Of a stretch of DNA of 64,000 nt, positions 50,191 through 59,846 are shown piece after piece. The first letter of the stretch is position 1; each line of letters begins with the position of its first letter. The DNA lies in the NCBI RefSeq assembly GCF_002094855.1, contig NZ_ARYN01000001.1, positions 62,001 to 126,000 on the forward strand, in the 5' to 3' direction. The position numbers and the translations under genes are program-made. This DNA is from Zunongwangia atlantica 22II14-10F7 (GTDB lineage Bacteria > Bacteroidota > Bacteroidia > Flavobacteriales > Flavobacteriaceae). The notes beneath the pieces are model-generated. The model was given only the letters and a program-made list of their open reading frames with translations. It did no database searches and was not told the origin of the DNA.

Positions 50191-52959
50191 ATGAAAGTAG
50201 AAAATGTTAACTGCTCAAATCGAGATTCGATAAAATCATTTTTATTTTTTTTAATATTGAATTTCAGTGTTTTGACTGCAAATTTTTTGACTGCACAACA
50301 GTTAAATCCACCTATACAAAATTATTCTTCAATATCTTATCAAGCTGCAAGCCAAAACTGGGATATTTCCGTAGATAATAAAGGAATTATTTATGTAGCT
50401 AATAATCGAGGTTTACTTATTTATAATGGATTAACCTGGAAATTACATACTTTAAATTCAGGAGCTATAATTCGTTCGGTTTATGCTTTTAAGGATAAGA
50501 TTTTTACAGGATCTTATCGTGAATTTGGGTACTGGGAGCGCAATAAAAAGGGGGATTTTGAATATCATTCACTCAAATCTCTTTTTAAAAATATTGATCT
50601 TAGTGACGAAGAGTTTTGGGGCATTATTGCTTTTGAGGATAATATCTATTTTCGATCTTTTGGGGGACTATACAAATATGATGGTGAAAAAATCGCTAAA
50701 ATCGCCAATGGAGTTTTTACCAGTCTGCAAATATTTAAAAACAAACTCTTTGTAGCAAAAGCCAGAGATGGTTTGTTTTATTTAGATAACCAAAGCGAGC
50801 TTAAGTTTTATCAACCCTCTCAGGAATTGCTTGGTAAGATGATCGCAGATATAAAAGTGCATCAAGGGAAACTTATTGTTGGTACTCGGGATGCAATCTT
50901 TTCTTTAAATGAGAATAATAATTCTTTTGAAATCTTATCAACTGAACTTAATCAATTTATAGCAAAGGCAGAATTGAATAAAATTATAAGTCTTCCAAAT
51001 AGTGAATTGGTTATTGGAACCTTAAAAAATGGACTTGTAAAATGGAATAGGAAAAATAACGAATATCAGTATTTTGATAGAACTAATGGTTTGCAAAATA
51101 ACACTATACTTTCCATGCTTCAGTTTAGGGGGAATTTGTGGTTAGGTTTGGATAATGGTATAGATCGCGTTACAATCAATTCGCCTATAAAATTTTACAT
51201 AGATACATCAGGTGAACTTGGTGCCGTTTATGATTTGATTAAAGAACCCAACAAAACATTTTTGGCCAGTAACACTGGCGTTTATCGTTTAAATAATAAT
51301 GGGTTAAACCTTATTGAAGGAGCAGAAGGCCATTCCTGGAATCTTGAAAAAATTGATAATAAGATTATTAGTAATAGTAATTCAGCAAGTTTTAAGGTAA
51401 ATGAAAATACAGTTGAAGTTATTGATAATTCCACTGGGAGTTTTCATACGCTGGTTTCTCCTTCTAATGAAATTTTGATTGGTACATATATAGGTATCTT
51501 GAAATATAGCGATACTGGTTTTTATAAAATTGATAGCTTAAGTTTTCCAGTGAAAAAAATGTTGTTTGAAACAGAAAACATTATCTGGGCCGCACATCCT
51601 TATGAAGGCATATATCGTATAAAATTAACTAATGATCTACAACGGGCTTTAGAGATAAATGAAATATCCAGTTTAGACGGACTTTCCCATGTTAATCCTC
51701 AGATTTATAAGATTAATAATCAGGTTGCTGTGTATTCGAATCAAAAATGGTTAAAATACAATGCTTTTTCAGATAGTCTTGAAGTTTTTGAAGAATTTAA
51801 GGAGCTTAACTCTTATAAGTTACTGGTAGAAAACGACGCCAAATACTGGTTTATTAATACCAAAACAAACGACCTTTTATATACCAATTTAAAAGAACAG
51901 GAATTAAGACTGCCCTCATGGCGTTTGGATAATCGTTTGGTTAAAGGGTATGAGAATATGATAGCTGAGTCGGATTCTATTTATTATATAAGTCTAAAAG
52001 ATGGTTTTGCAAGATTGAATGTGAATTCTTTAATAAATGAACAGCAAGATTTATTTATTTCTGAACCTTTTATAGCTGGGTTTAATGATCTAGAAACTGA
52101 CTATTCTTTAGCAGAAAAACCTGAAATTCCATTTAAAAATGCCGGCTTGCTAAGTTTTGATATAGGTTTGCCTTTTTCAGATTCTCGAGAGGTTGGGTAT
52201 CGCCTTACCGGAAATGATACGATTACCGGGATTGTTGAATCAGGGAAACTTGATTTTCAGAATTTAGATTACGGAGAATATAATCTCGAATTATATCCGG
52301 TAGGAGCTAAAAATGGGATGGCTAAAACTTTTGTTTTTAGTGTTATGCCACCATGGTATTTATCGATTTGGATGAAGGCCGTGTATCTCCTTTTATTTTT
52401 AAGCGCTGTTGGTTTGCTGTTTTGGTATAACCGTAGAAGATTGAGAAAGCATCAATGGCTTATAGAACAAAAATTTGAAAAAGAGCATAAAGAGCGTATC
52501 GATCGATTAGAGCGTGAACGGCTTATGGACGAGATCGATATGAAACGTAAGGAATTAGCTAATACCACAATGATGGCAGCCAAAAAGAATGAAGTTTTAA
52601 TGGAAATTCAGGGAGAGCTTAACAAGGATAAAGCTAAAATGAATGAATACCGTTTAAAGCATATAATGAATAAAATTAACGGAGCTGTAAAAAGTAAGGA
52701 TGAATGGCAGGTTTTTGAAACCAATTTTAATGAAATTCATGAAGATTTTTTCCGTGATCTATTGGAGACTTACCCAAAACTTACCAGTAAAGATTTAAAG
52801 TTGTGTTCTTATTTAAAGATGAATCTAACTTCAAAAGAAATTGCACCGCTTATGGGAATTTCTGTTAGAGGAGTAGAAGTACATCGTTATAGGTTACGAA
52901 AGAAAATGGATTTAGATAAGAACGAGAATCTGACAAATTTTCTTATTAAAAATTTCTAA
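50191..52959 (+). CDS. membrane-tethered PUL regulator: beta-propeller, Y_Y_Y, LuxR-type HTH
   Basis: A 922-residue protein. An exported sensor part of Reg_prop-like propeller blades (IYVANNRGLLIYNG, LWLGLDNGIDRV) is followed by a Y_Y_Y domain (about 640-715), one transmembrane helix (about 725-745), a charged coiled coil and a LuxR-type helix-turn-helix (SKEIAPLMGISVRGVEVHRYRLRKK) at the C-terminus. No histidine kinase or receiver domains are present. Placed 223 bases upstream of susC in the same direction, it probably senses an oligosaccharide outside the cytoplasm and activates the locus, like SusR. Confidence 0.9.
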   Translation: MKVENVNCSNRDSIKSFLFFLILNFSVLTANFLTAQQLNPPIQNYSSISYQAASQNWDISVDNKGIIYVANNRGLLIYNGLTWKLHTLNSGAIIRSVYAFKDKIFTGSYREFGYWERNKKGDFEYHSLKSLFKNIDLSDEEFWGIIAFEDNIYFRSFGGLYKYDGEKIAKIANGVFTSLQIFKNKLFVAKARDGLFYLDNQSELKFYQPSQELLGKMIADIKVHQGKLIVGTRDAIFSLNENNNSFEILSTELNQFIAKAELNKIISLPNSELVIGTLKNGLVKWNRKNNEYQYFDRTNGLQNNTILSMLQFRGNLWLGLDNGIDRVTINSPIKFYIDTSGELGAVYDLIKEPNKTFLASNTGVYRLNNNGLNLIEGAEGHSWNLEKIDNKIISNSNSASFKVNENTVEVIDNSTGSFHTLVSPSNEILIGTYIGILKYSDTGFYKIDSLSFPVKKMLFETENIIWAAHPYEGIYRIKLTNDLQRALEINEISSLDGLSHVNPQIYKINNQVAVYSNQKWLKYNAFSDSLEVFEEFKELNSYKLLVENDAKYWFINTKTNDLLYTNLKEQELRLPSWRLDNRLVKGYENMIAESDSIYYISLKDGFARLNVNSLINEQQDLFISEPFIAGFNDLETDYSLAEKPEIPFKNAGLLSFDIGLPFSDSREVGYRLTGNDTITGIVESGKLDFQNLDYGEYNLELYPVGAKNGMAKTFVFSVMPPWYLSIWMKAVYLLLFLSAVGLLFWYNRRRLRKHQWLIEQKFEKEHKERIDRLERERLMDEIDMKRKELANTTMMAAKKNEVLMEIQGELNKDKAKMNEYRLKHIMNKINGAVKSKDEWQVFETNFNEIHEDFFRDLLETYPKLTSKDLKLCSYLKMNLTSKEIAPLMGISVRGVEVHRYRLRKKMDLDKNENLTNFLIKNF

Positions 52960-53122
52960 AATTTTAAAAATACGACTTCATATTTTTAATTTAATACTAC
53001 AACATTACTACATCAAAGTTATTTTAACTAAATTTTAATTTACTTCAAATAGAGTTTAAAATACTGTATATCAGTTAATTGGTATTTAATATTTTATGAT
53101 GTATAGGATGTGTACTATATCG

Positions 53123-53155
53123 TTTGCGTTCTTTTGTGAGCTACCTGTATATTTC
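53123..53155 (+). promoter_or_regulatory. probable promoter of the susC operon
   Basis: TTTG at 53123-53126 and TATATTTC at 53148-53155 (one mismatch to TAnnTTTG), 21 bases apart, with susC starting at 53183. A mismatch in the -7 box would suit a promoter needing an activator. The gap 52960-53122 is AT-rich without other clear elements. Confidence 0.45.
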
Positions 53156-53182
53156 GGCAAAATTATGTAAACATCAAACCGT

Positions 53183-56161
53183 ATGAAATTCAAATTAATT
53201 ACTGTTTTCGTCATGCTCTTTTCAATTATAGGGATGGCGCAAGAGACAAAAACCATTAGCGGTACTGTGTCTGATAGTACAAGTGTTCCGCTTCCTGGTG
53301 CCCAATTAAAAGTTCAGGGGAAAGAGATTTTTACCGTTACAGATTTCGATGGTAATTTTACCCTTGAAGATGTAGCTGAGGGCGACGTATTTAGAATAAC
53401 TTTCTTAGGATTTCAACCAAAAGAAGTAACTGTAGGAGCTGAAAATGAATATAACATTACTTTACTAGAAGAAGCAGCAAGCTTAAATGAAGTTGTAGTA
53501 ATTGGATATGGGGAAGCAGAATCTCGTGATCTTGCCGGTACTATAAGTAATCTGAAAGCTGAAGAAATTAATGATTCTCCAACAACTTCTGCATTACAGG
53601 CAGCACAGGGTAAATTGCCTGGTGTACAGGTAATCAACAATGGTTCGCCAGGATCTGTGGGGAATGTTAGAATTAGAGGTGCTATCTCTGTTCTTGGAGG
53701 TGCAGATCCTTTATATGTTGTAGATGGAGTAATTACACAGGATATTAGTGGTATTGCTAACTCAGATATTCAAAGCTTCGATGTTTTAAAAGATGCTTCT
53801 TCAACAGCCATTTATGGTGCTCGTGGCGCAAACGGTGTAGTTTTAATTACTACAAAGTCTGGTAAAGGAAATATGAATATTTCGTTAACCTCTACCACTG
53901 GTATCAACACTCTTGTAAATGGGGTGGATATGGCCAATGCGCAGGAATATGCACAATATACAAATGAGGCCTTAGCAAGAACTGGAAACGATCCGGCATT
54001 TACTCCTTCAGAAATTTCTGGTTTACAGACTACAAACTGGATGGACGAAATTACAAGAGATGGTCTTTTTCAGAATTACAACTTATCAGTTTCAGGAAGT
54101 AAAGAAGATATCGATTATTATGTTTCTGTAAACTATATGGATGAAGAAGGTATCTTAAAGAGTAATGATTACGAACGTTTAACAGTTCGATTAAACAATA
54201 CTTACCATTTAAGCGAAAAAATTAGATTCGGGCATAACCTTAGTTTATCTAGAGAGAGAGGTTTTAATCCTTCTTTTTCAAATTTTACTAACGCCTATAA
54301 ACAGGCACCACACATTCCTGTTCGCGATGCAGAGGGTAATTTTAGAACAACTAACCTTAATAACGTTGGGAATCCGGTTGCAAACATCAAAAATAACCAA
54401 AGCGTAAATGAGAAAGTTAGAATTCTTGGAAACGCCTGGGGAGAAGTAGATATTTTCGATTGGTTATCTTTCCGTTCTAGTATTGGTGTAAATGTTCTTA
54501 GGGAAAAGAATAGAAATTATGGTGCAAGATATATCGTAACCAATGAAAGTGGTAACCAGATTCTTAACCAAAACGAAATTCTTACAGTTCGTGATTACGA
54601 CGAGGAACGCTTTAACTGGGATAACTTTTTAACTTTCGATAAGAAATTTGGAAAGCATGATATCAACCTTACTTTAGGTTTAACTTCAGAGCGTTTGGCT
54701 TCAGAGACTTTAGAGGGATCTAGACGTGGAGTTCCACCATCAGATAACCTTTTGTATTTAGGAATAGGAGAGCAGGAAGGTCAAACAATTTTGAATGAAG
54801 GTGATAGAGCAACTCGTCTTGCTTATTTTTCTAGGTTACTTTACAACTTCGATAAACGTTATGTGTTTAACGCAACTATTCGTAGAGAAGGTTCTTCTAA
54901 GTTTGCAGAATCTCAACGAATTAAATATTACCCATCTTTTGGTGTAGCATGGAATGTTGATAACGAGGAGTTTTTCACGAATCAAAACTTTTTAAGCAAC
55001 CTTAAATTAAGAGGTAGTTACGGTTTAGTTGGTAACGACCGTATCGATTCAGGATTATTTCTTCAGTTAATCGACTTTACCGCTTATCCATTTCCATCTG
55101 GAGTAGCGATTGGTGGTTCTTCCATTCAACAATATGATGAAAATCTTACCTGGGAAACTACAACAGAGCTGGATCTAGGTATCGAATTTGGTATGTTAGA
55201 TAATCGCTTAACGGGTGAGTTTACTTATTATGATAAGCAAACAGATGATATTTTATTCCCACTTTCTCTACCACAAACTTCAGGAGATGATAGTTTTGTG
55301 ACTAATGCAGGTAGCATCGAAAATAAAGGTATTGAAATTGCTTTAAACTGGAGTGATGCTTCAGAAAGTGGTGATTTTAGTTATAATATTGGATTCAATG
55401 TTACTAAAAATGAAAACGAGTTAACCAATATCAATCCGGTAGTAGAAAACGCAATTCCTTTTATTGATAGCGGAAATTTAAATAACGGTCAGATTGTAAC
55501 CAGAACGGTTGAAGGTAATGAGCTTGGTACATTCTGGTTATATAAAACAGATGGAGTATTTACCAGTCAGGACGAAATCGATGGCAGTTCACAGCCAGGT
55601 GCAAGTGTAGGAGATTTTAGATATGTAGATACTAACGGAGACGGTTCTATCACCCAGGCTGATAGACAATATATGGGGTCTTACCAGCCAGATTTTTACT
55701 ACGGTATTAATTTAGGAGTTACTTATAAGCAGGTAGATTTCTCTACTTCATTGTTTGGAAACGTAGGAAACAAAGTATTTAATGGTCTTAGAGCACAAAG
55801 ATTTAGTGGAGAGAACGTAGATGCAGATTTATTTGGAGAAAGGTATACCGGTGGGAATAGTGGTAATGGAGGTCCTGCTGCTTTCAATGCTGTTCCACTT
55901 CCTTCAGATTACTATTTAGAGGATGGTGATTTCTTAAGAGTAAACAACATCACTATTGGTTACAATTTTGGTGAAAATATTCTTGAAGCTATTCAGCTTT
56001 CTCGATTAAGAATTTACGCCACAGCACAAAACGCACTTACGTTTACAAAATATAGCGGATTTAACCCTGAGTTACCAAGAGGAATTCTTGATAGCGGATT
56101 TGAATTGGATGCTTATCCAACAACCGCTAAGTTTCTTTTAGGATTAAATATCGACTTTTAA
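53183..56161 (+). CDS. SusC/RagA-family TonB-dependent outer membrane receptor
   Basis: A 992-residue SusC-like transporter: signal peptide (SIIGMAQ), an N-terminal carboxypeptidase-D-like domain (GTVSDSTSVPLPGAQL..FTVTDFDGNF), a TonB box/plug (EVVVIGYGEAESRDLAGTIS; IRGAISVLGGADPLYVVDG; LKDASSTAIYGARGANGVVLITTK) and a 22-strand barrel ending TTAKFLLGLNIDF. Forms the outer-membrane import pair with the SusD-like lipoprotein directly downstream, bringing oligosaccharides into the periplasm. Confidence 0.96.
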   Translation: MKFKLITVFVMLFSIIGMAQETKTISGTVSDSTSVPLPGAQLKVQGKEIFTVTDFDGNFTLEDVAEGDVFRITFLGFQPKEVTVGAENEYNITLLEEAASLNEVVVIGYGEAESRDLAGTISNLKAEEINDSPTTSALQAAQGKLPGVQVINNGSPGSVGNVRIRGAISVLGGADPLYVVDGVITQDISGIANSDIQSFDVLKDASSTAIYGARGANGVVLITTKSGKGNMNISLTSTTGINTLVNGVDMANAQEYAQYTNEALARTGNDPAFTPSEISGLQTTNWMDEITRDGLFQNYNLSVSGSKEDIDYYVSVNYMDEEGILKSNDYERLTVRLNNTYHLSEKIRFGHNLSLSRERGFNPSFSNFTNAYKQAPHIPVRDAEGNFRTTNLNNVGNPVANIKNNQSVNEKVRILGNAWGEVDIFDWLSFRSSIGVNVLREKNRNYGARYIVTNESGNQILNQNEILTVRDYDEERFNWDNFLTFDKKFGKHDINLTLGLTSERLASETLEGSRRGVPPSDNLLYLGIGEQEGQTILNEGDRATRLAYFSRLLYNFDKRYVFNATIRREGSSKFAESQRIKYYPSFGVAWNVDNEEFFTNQNFLSNLKLRGSYGLVGNDRIDSGLFLQLIDFTAYPFPSGVAIGGSSIQQYDENLTWETTTELDLGIEFGMLDNRLTGEFTYYDKQTDDILFPLSLPQTSGDDSFVTNAGSIENKGIEIALNWSDASESGDFSYNIGFNVTKNENELTNINPVVENAIPFIDSGNLNNGQIVTRTVEGNELGTFWLYKTDGVFTSQDEIDGSSQPGASVGDFRYVDTNGDGSITQADRQYMGSYQPDFYYGINLGVTYKQVDFSTSLFGNVGNKVFNGLRAQRFSGENVDADLFGERYTGGNSGNGGPAAFNAVPLPSDYYLEDGDFLRVNNITIGYNFGENILEAIQLSRLRIYATAQNALTFTKYSGFNPELPRGILDSGFELDAYPTTAKFLLGLNIDF

Positions 56162-56175
56162 AATACACTTTGACT

Positions 56176-57654
56176 ATGAAAAATTTAAGACTTCAATATA
56201 AAACAATGACAAAAGCTTTAGTTGCAGTTTCTGCACTTCTAGCCATGTCATGTTCAGATGATTATTTAGATGTAGCGCCAGAAGGTCAGGCTACAACGGG
56301 TAGTGGTTATTTTCAGGGAGAGAATGTAGATCAGGCTATCGTTGCCTCTTATGCACATTTGCAGGATTACAGTCAGCACTCTTTCTCTTATTCGGGTATT
56401 TTCAGTATTGCTTCTGATGATGCAGATAAAGGAAGTGCACCAGGAGATACCGGTACAGATAAAGATAAATTAGACAATTTTACTCATGAGGCTACAGATG
56501 TTTCTGTAGCTGGTCTTTGGGGAGCTAATTATCGCGGGATTGCCACAGCAAATACCGGGATTGACATTATAAATGAGCCTGCTAATAATTTAGCTGAAAC
56601 TACAATCGCTGAATATCAGGCAGAATTTAAATTCTTTAGAGCTTACCATTATTTTACATTGGTTCGTGTATTTGGAGGTGTGCCAATTATTACTGAAGAG
56701 ACAGATCCTAGTGATCAGGAAGCTTTATTAGTTAGGGATAGCCGTGAAGATGTTTACGGTTTTATCGTAGAAGATCTTACTGAAGCATCAGAAAATCTAC
56801 CTGAGACTGCTGCACAGGTTGGTAGAGTAACACAGGGAACTGCAAAAACTTTGCTTGCGAAAGTACAAATGTACCAAGGAAACTGGCAGGAAGTTTTAGA
56901 TCTTACCAACGAGGTGATTGCTTCAGGACAATATGCACTACATCCTAATTACGAAGAACTTTGGAGAATTCAGAATGAAAATACGGTAGAATCTATTTTC
57001 GAAGTTCAGGGAAGTGCTTCAGAGAATTTAGGAATAAATAATATGGCCGAGCATCATGGTGTTAGAGGTCAGTGGGGATGGGGATTTGATGTTCCTTCTC
57101 AGAGTTTAGTAGACGCTTACGAAGCTGCTAATGATCAAATTCGTATGGATGCGACAATTATTTTCCGTGGAGAAGAAATGTACGATAATAATTTATACGC
57201 AGATGATCCTAATCTAAGTGCTGTTGTAAGTGAAGATGCACCAAACCCATATTATAGTGAGAAAATGTATTTTGGACCAGAGGCTGCAAGTGCTCTAGAT
57301 AAAAACCTTATTATTTTACGTTACGCTGAAGTATTATTAATGAATGCTGAAGCCAACAACGAATTAGGAAATTCTGCTGCTGCATTGGAAAGTCTAAACC
57401 AAATTAGAAGCAGAGTAGAATTGCCTGCAATAACTACAAGTTCTCAATCTGAATTAAGAGATATTATCTGGACAGAAAGAAGATTGGAATTTGGTATGGA
57501 ATTCGATCGTTATTTTGATGTAATTCGCCAGGGTAGAGGACAAGAAGTTTTTGGACCGCTTGGATTCCAGGCTAACAAGAATGAAGTTTTCCCAATACCT
57601 CAGGATCAAATAAGCCTTTCAGGAGGATTATTAGAGCAAAATCCTGGATACTAA
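56176..57654 (+). CDS. SusD/RagB-family glycan-binding lipoprotein
   Basis: A 492-residue SusD-like lipoprotein (signal ending ALLAMSCSDDYLD), with TPR-like helices and the conserved C-terminal region RYAEVLLMNAEANNEL..LNQIRSR..IIWTERRLEFGMEFDRYFDVIRQG. It caps the SusC barrel outside the cell and binds the glycan. The open frame reaches a TTG at 56170, but ATG at 56176 (KNLRLQYKTMTK) is preferred. A terminator hairpin follows before the enzymes. Confidence 0.96.
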   Translation: MKNLRLQYKTMTKALVAVSALLAMSCSDDYLDVAPEGQATTGSGYFQGENVDQAIVASYAHLQDYSQHSFSYSGIFSIASDDADKGSAPGDTGTDKDKLDNFTHEATDVSVAGLWGANYRGIATANTGIDIINEPANNLAETTIAEYQAEFKFFRAYHYFTLVRVFGGVPIITEETDPSDQEALLVRDSREDVYGFIVEDLTEASENLPETAAQVGRVTQGTAKTLLAKVQMYQGNWQEVLDLTNEVIASGQYALHPNYEELWRIQNENTVESIFEVQGSASENLGINNMAEHHGVRGQWGWGFDVPSQSLVDAYEAANDQIRMDATIIFRGEEMYDNNLYADDPNLSAVVSEDAPNPYYSEKMYFGPEAASALDKNLIILRYAEVLLMNAEANNELGNSAAALESLNQIRSRVELPAITTSSQSELRDIIWTERRLEFGMEFDRYFDVIRQGRGQEVFGPLGFQANKNEVFPIPQDQISLSGGLLEQNPGY

Positions 57655-57666
57655 AAAATCTATTTA

Positions 57667-57699
57667 AAAGGTGTTTCAGGAAATCTCTGAAACACCTTT
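57667..57699 (+). terminator. hairpin between susD and the enzyme genes
   Basis: Perfect 13-bp stem AAAGGTGTTTCAG with its complement (57667-57679 and 57687-57699), loop GAAATCT, then CTTATTTT. The T-tract is imperfect, so it may reduce rather than stop transcription into the glucanase gene 20 bases on. Confidence 0.75.
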
Positions 57700-57718
57700 C
57701 TTATTTTAAGCTTAACCG

Positions 57719-59104
57719 ATGAATCTAAATAAACACCTTATATATCTTCTGTTTATAGGCTTTGCATTCACCGCATGCAATGATGCTTCAAAAAACAAAT
57801 CAGAAGAAACAACAAAAGAAACTGCTCAGGATTCAACTAAACTGAGTGAAGAGGCTTTACTGGACACCGTTCAGAAGCAAACTTTAAAATATTTCTGGGA
57901 TTTCGCTGAACCTAATAGCGGGATGGCCAGAGAACGATATCATCCTAACGGAGATTATCCAAATAACGATCCGGATATTGTAACCACAGGAGGATCTGGA
58001 TTTGGATTAATGGCTATTGTTGCTGGGATCGAAAGAGGATTTATTCCGCGAGAAGAAGCCGTACAACGCTTAGATAAAATTGCCACATTTTTAGAAAAAA
58101 CACCAAAATATCATGGTGCTTTCCCACACTGGATAAACGGAAGAACCGCCGGAACACAGGAATTTGGTTCAGATAGTAAGGATAACGGAGGCGATATTGT
58201 AGAAACTTCGTTTTTAGCGCAGGGATTTATTGTTGTGCGCCAGTATTTGCAAGATGGAAATGAAGAGGAAAAAGCTGTTGCAGCCAAATTCGATAAATTA
58301 TGGCAGAATATTGAGTGGGATTGGTACACCAATAATAAAAACGGAATTTTTTGGCACTGGTCACCAAATTATGAGTTCCAGAAGAATTTTATGATTGAAG
58401 GTTATAACGAATGTCTTATTACTTACGTAATGGCTGCAAGTTCTCCAGATCATGCGATCAAACCTGCCGTTTACCACGATGGTTGGGCAAGAAGCGGGAA
58501 TATCACAACCGATAAAAAAGCATACGGAATTCCGCTAATATTAAAATTCAATACCGTTGGCGATAAAGCAGGCCCGTTGTTTTGGGCGCATTATTCATAT
58601 TTAGGTTTAAATCCAAAAGGACTTAGCGATCGTTACGCCAATTATTGGGATCTAAACGTAAACCACAGCAAGATCAATTATGAGTATGCGCAGGAAAACC
58701 CTAATAATTATAAAACTTACAGTGAGAATAGCTGGGGATTAACCGCAAGTTATACTAAAAATGAAGATGGTAGCGTAGGTTACGCGGCACATTCGCCAGA
58801 TGATGATCACGGAGTAGTTTCTCCAACCGCTGCCGTAAGTTCTATTCCTTATACTCCGGAAGAAAGCTTAAGAGCGATAAGATATTTTTACGAAGATCAA
58901 AACGATTTGCTTTGGGGACCTGCCGGTTTTTACGATGCCTTCAGCTTAGATGGTGGCGATTGGGTTGCTGAAAGATATTTAGCGATCGACCAGGGACCAA
59001 TGATGGTGATGATCGAGAATTATCGAAGCGGACTTATTTGGGATCTATTTATGAGTGCTCCTGAAGTTCAGCAAGGATTAGAAAAACTTGAGTTTACCCG
59101 ATAA
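57719..59104 (+). CDS. glucoamylase-like (PF10091) lipoprotein, likely GH144 endo-beta-1,2-glucanase
   Basis: A 461-residue lipoprotein (GFAFTACNDASK) with an alpha/alpha-barrel of the 'glycoamylase' family: YFWDFAEPNSGMARERYHP, VTTGGSGFGLMAIVAGIERGFI, GAFPHWINGRT, GGDIVETSFLAQGF, IFWHWSPNYEF, GYNECLITYVMAASS. These blocks are the Bacteroidota GH144 pattern, a family whose studied members cut beta-1,2-glucan; the old name glucoamylase is misleading. It would cut polymer at the cell surface or in the periplasm before the GH3 enzyme removes glucose. Assignment to GH144 is from memory of motifs. Confidence 0.85.
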   Translation: MNLNKHLIYLLFIGFAFTACNDASKNKSEETTKETAQDSTKLSEEALLDTVQKQTLKYFWDFAEPNSGMARERYHPNGDYPNNDPDIVTTGGSGFGLMAIVAGIERGFIPREEAVQRLDKIATFLEKTPKYHGAFPHWINGRTAGTQEFGSDSKDNGGDIVETSFLAQGFIVVRQYLQDGNEEEKAVAAKFDKLWQNIEWDWYTNNKNGIFWHWSPNYEFQKNFMIEGYNECLITYVMAASSPDHAIKPAVYHDGWARSGNITTDKKAYGIPLILKFNTVGDKAGPLFWAHYSYLGLNPKGLSDRYANYWDLNVNHSKINYEYAQENPNNYKTYSENSWGLTASYTKNEDGSVGYAAHSPDDDHGVVSPTAAVSSIPYTPEESLRAIRYFYEDQNDLLWGPAGFYDAFSLDGGDWVAERYLAIDQGPMMVMIENYRSGLIWDLFMSAPEVQQGLEKLEFTR

Positions 59105-59111
59105 AAAATTG

Positions 59112-59846
59112 ATGATGAAATTATCGAATATCGCATTACTAGGATTATTTATTTTCTTCGGAATTACTGCGGAAGCTCAAACTGCGGGTATTTCAGAAAA
59201 TCAGTTTAAAGAAAAAGTAGAGATTCCAGTAGATATGGGATATCTGCTGTACAAACCTGAAGCTTATAAAAAATCTAAAGAAGATTATCCATTGATTGTT
59301 TTTCTACATGGTGCAGGCGAACGAGGTACAGATCTTCAGAAGGTGAAAGTAAATGGGCCTTTTCAGTATTTAAAAGAGGGAAATGAGATTAATGCGGTAA
59401 TGCTAGCGCCGCAATGTCCTGCTGAAACCTATTGGCAGCCAGATGAAGTAGCTGCTTTGGTAAAAAAAATTATCAAAGAAGAACGAATCGATCCAAGTCG
59501 TGTTTACTTAACAGGTTTAAGTATGGGCGGTTATGGCGTTTGGGCTACAGGCGGCAAATATCCAGAATTGTTTGCTGCAATGGCTCCGGTTTGTGGCGCG
59601 ATCTACAGGCCAATTTATCGCAACGCGCAACATCTTCAAAATATGCCTATTTGGGTTTTTCATGGAGCTATGGACGATGTTGTTTTGCCAGAGAACAGTA
59701 ACAAAATGGTGATGGCGTTAAAGCAATCTGGAAATCAGGATGTAAAATACACGATCTATCCTTTTGCAAATCACAATAGTTGGACAGAAACCTATAATAA
59801 TCCTGAATTATACGATTGGTTACTAAGTCAGAAAAAAGAAAAATAA
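59112..59846 (+). CDS. secreted alpha/beta-hydrolase, esterase/PHB-depolymerase-like
   Basis: A 244-residue exported hydrolase with signal peptide (FIFFGITAEAQ). The nucleophile is in GLSMGGYGVW, oxyanion region FLHGAGERGTD, the acid in HGAMDDVV and the His in YPFANHNSW. Similar proteins (dienelactone/feruloyl-esterase-like) accompany many polysaccharide loci. It may remove acyl groups from the glycan. The frame extends to a TTG at 59088 inside the previous gene; ATG at 59112 (or 59115) gives a normal signal peptide. Its stop overlaps the sulfatase ATG by one base. Confidence 0.85.
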   Translation: MMKLSNIALLGLFIFFGITAEAQTAGISENQFKEKVEIPVDMGYLLYKPEAYKKSKEDYPLIVFLHGAGERGTDLQKVKVNGPFQYLKEGNEINAVMLAPQCPAETYWQPDEVAALVKKIIKEERIDPSRVYLTGLSMGGYGVWATGGKYPELFAAMAPVCGAIYRPIYRNAQHLQNMPIWVFHGAMDDVVLPENSNKMVMALKQSGNQDVKYTIYPFANHNSWTETYNNPELYDWLLSQKKEK

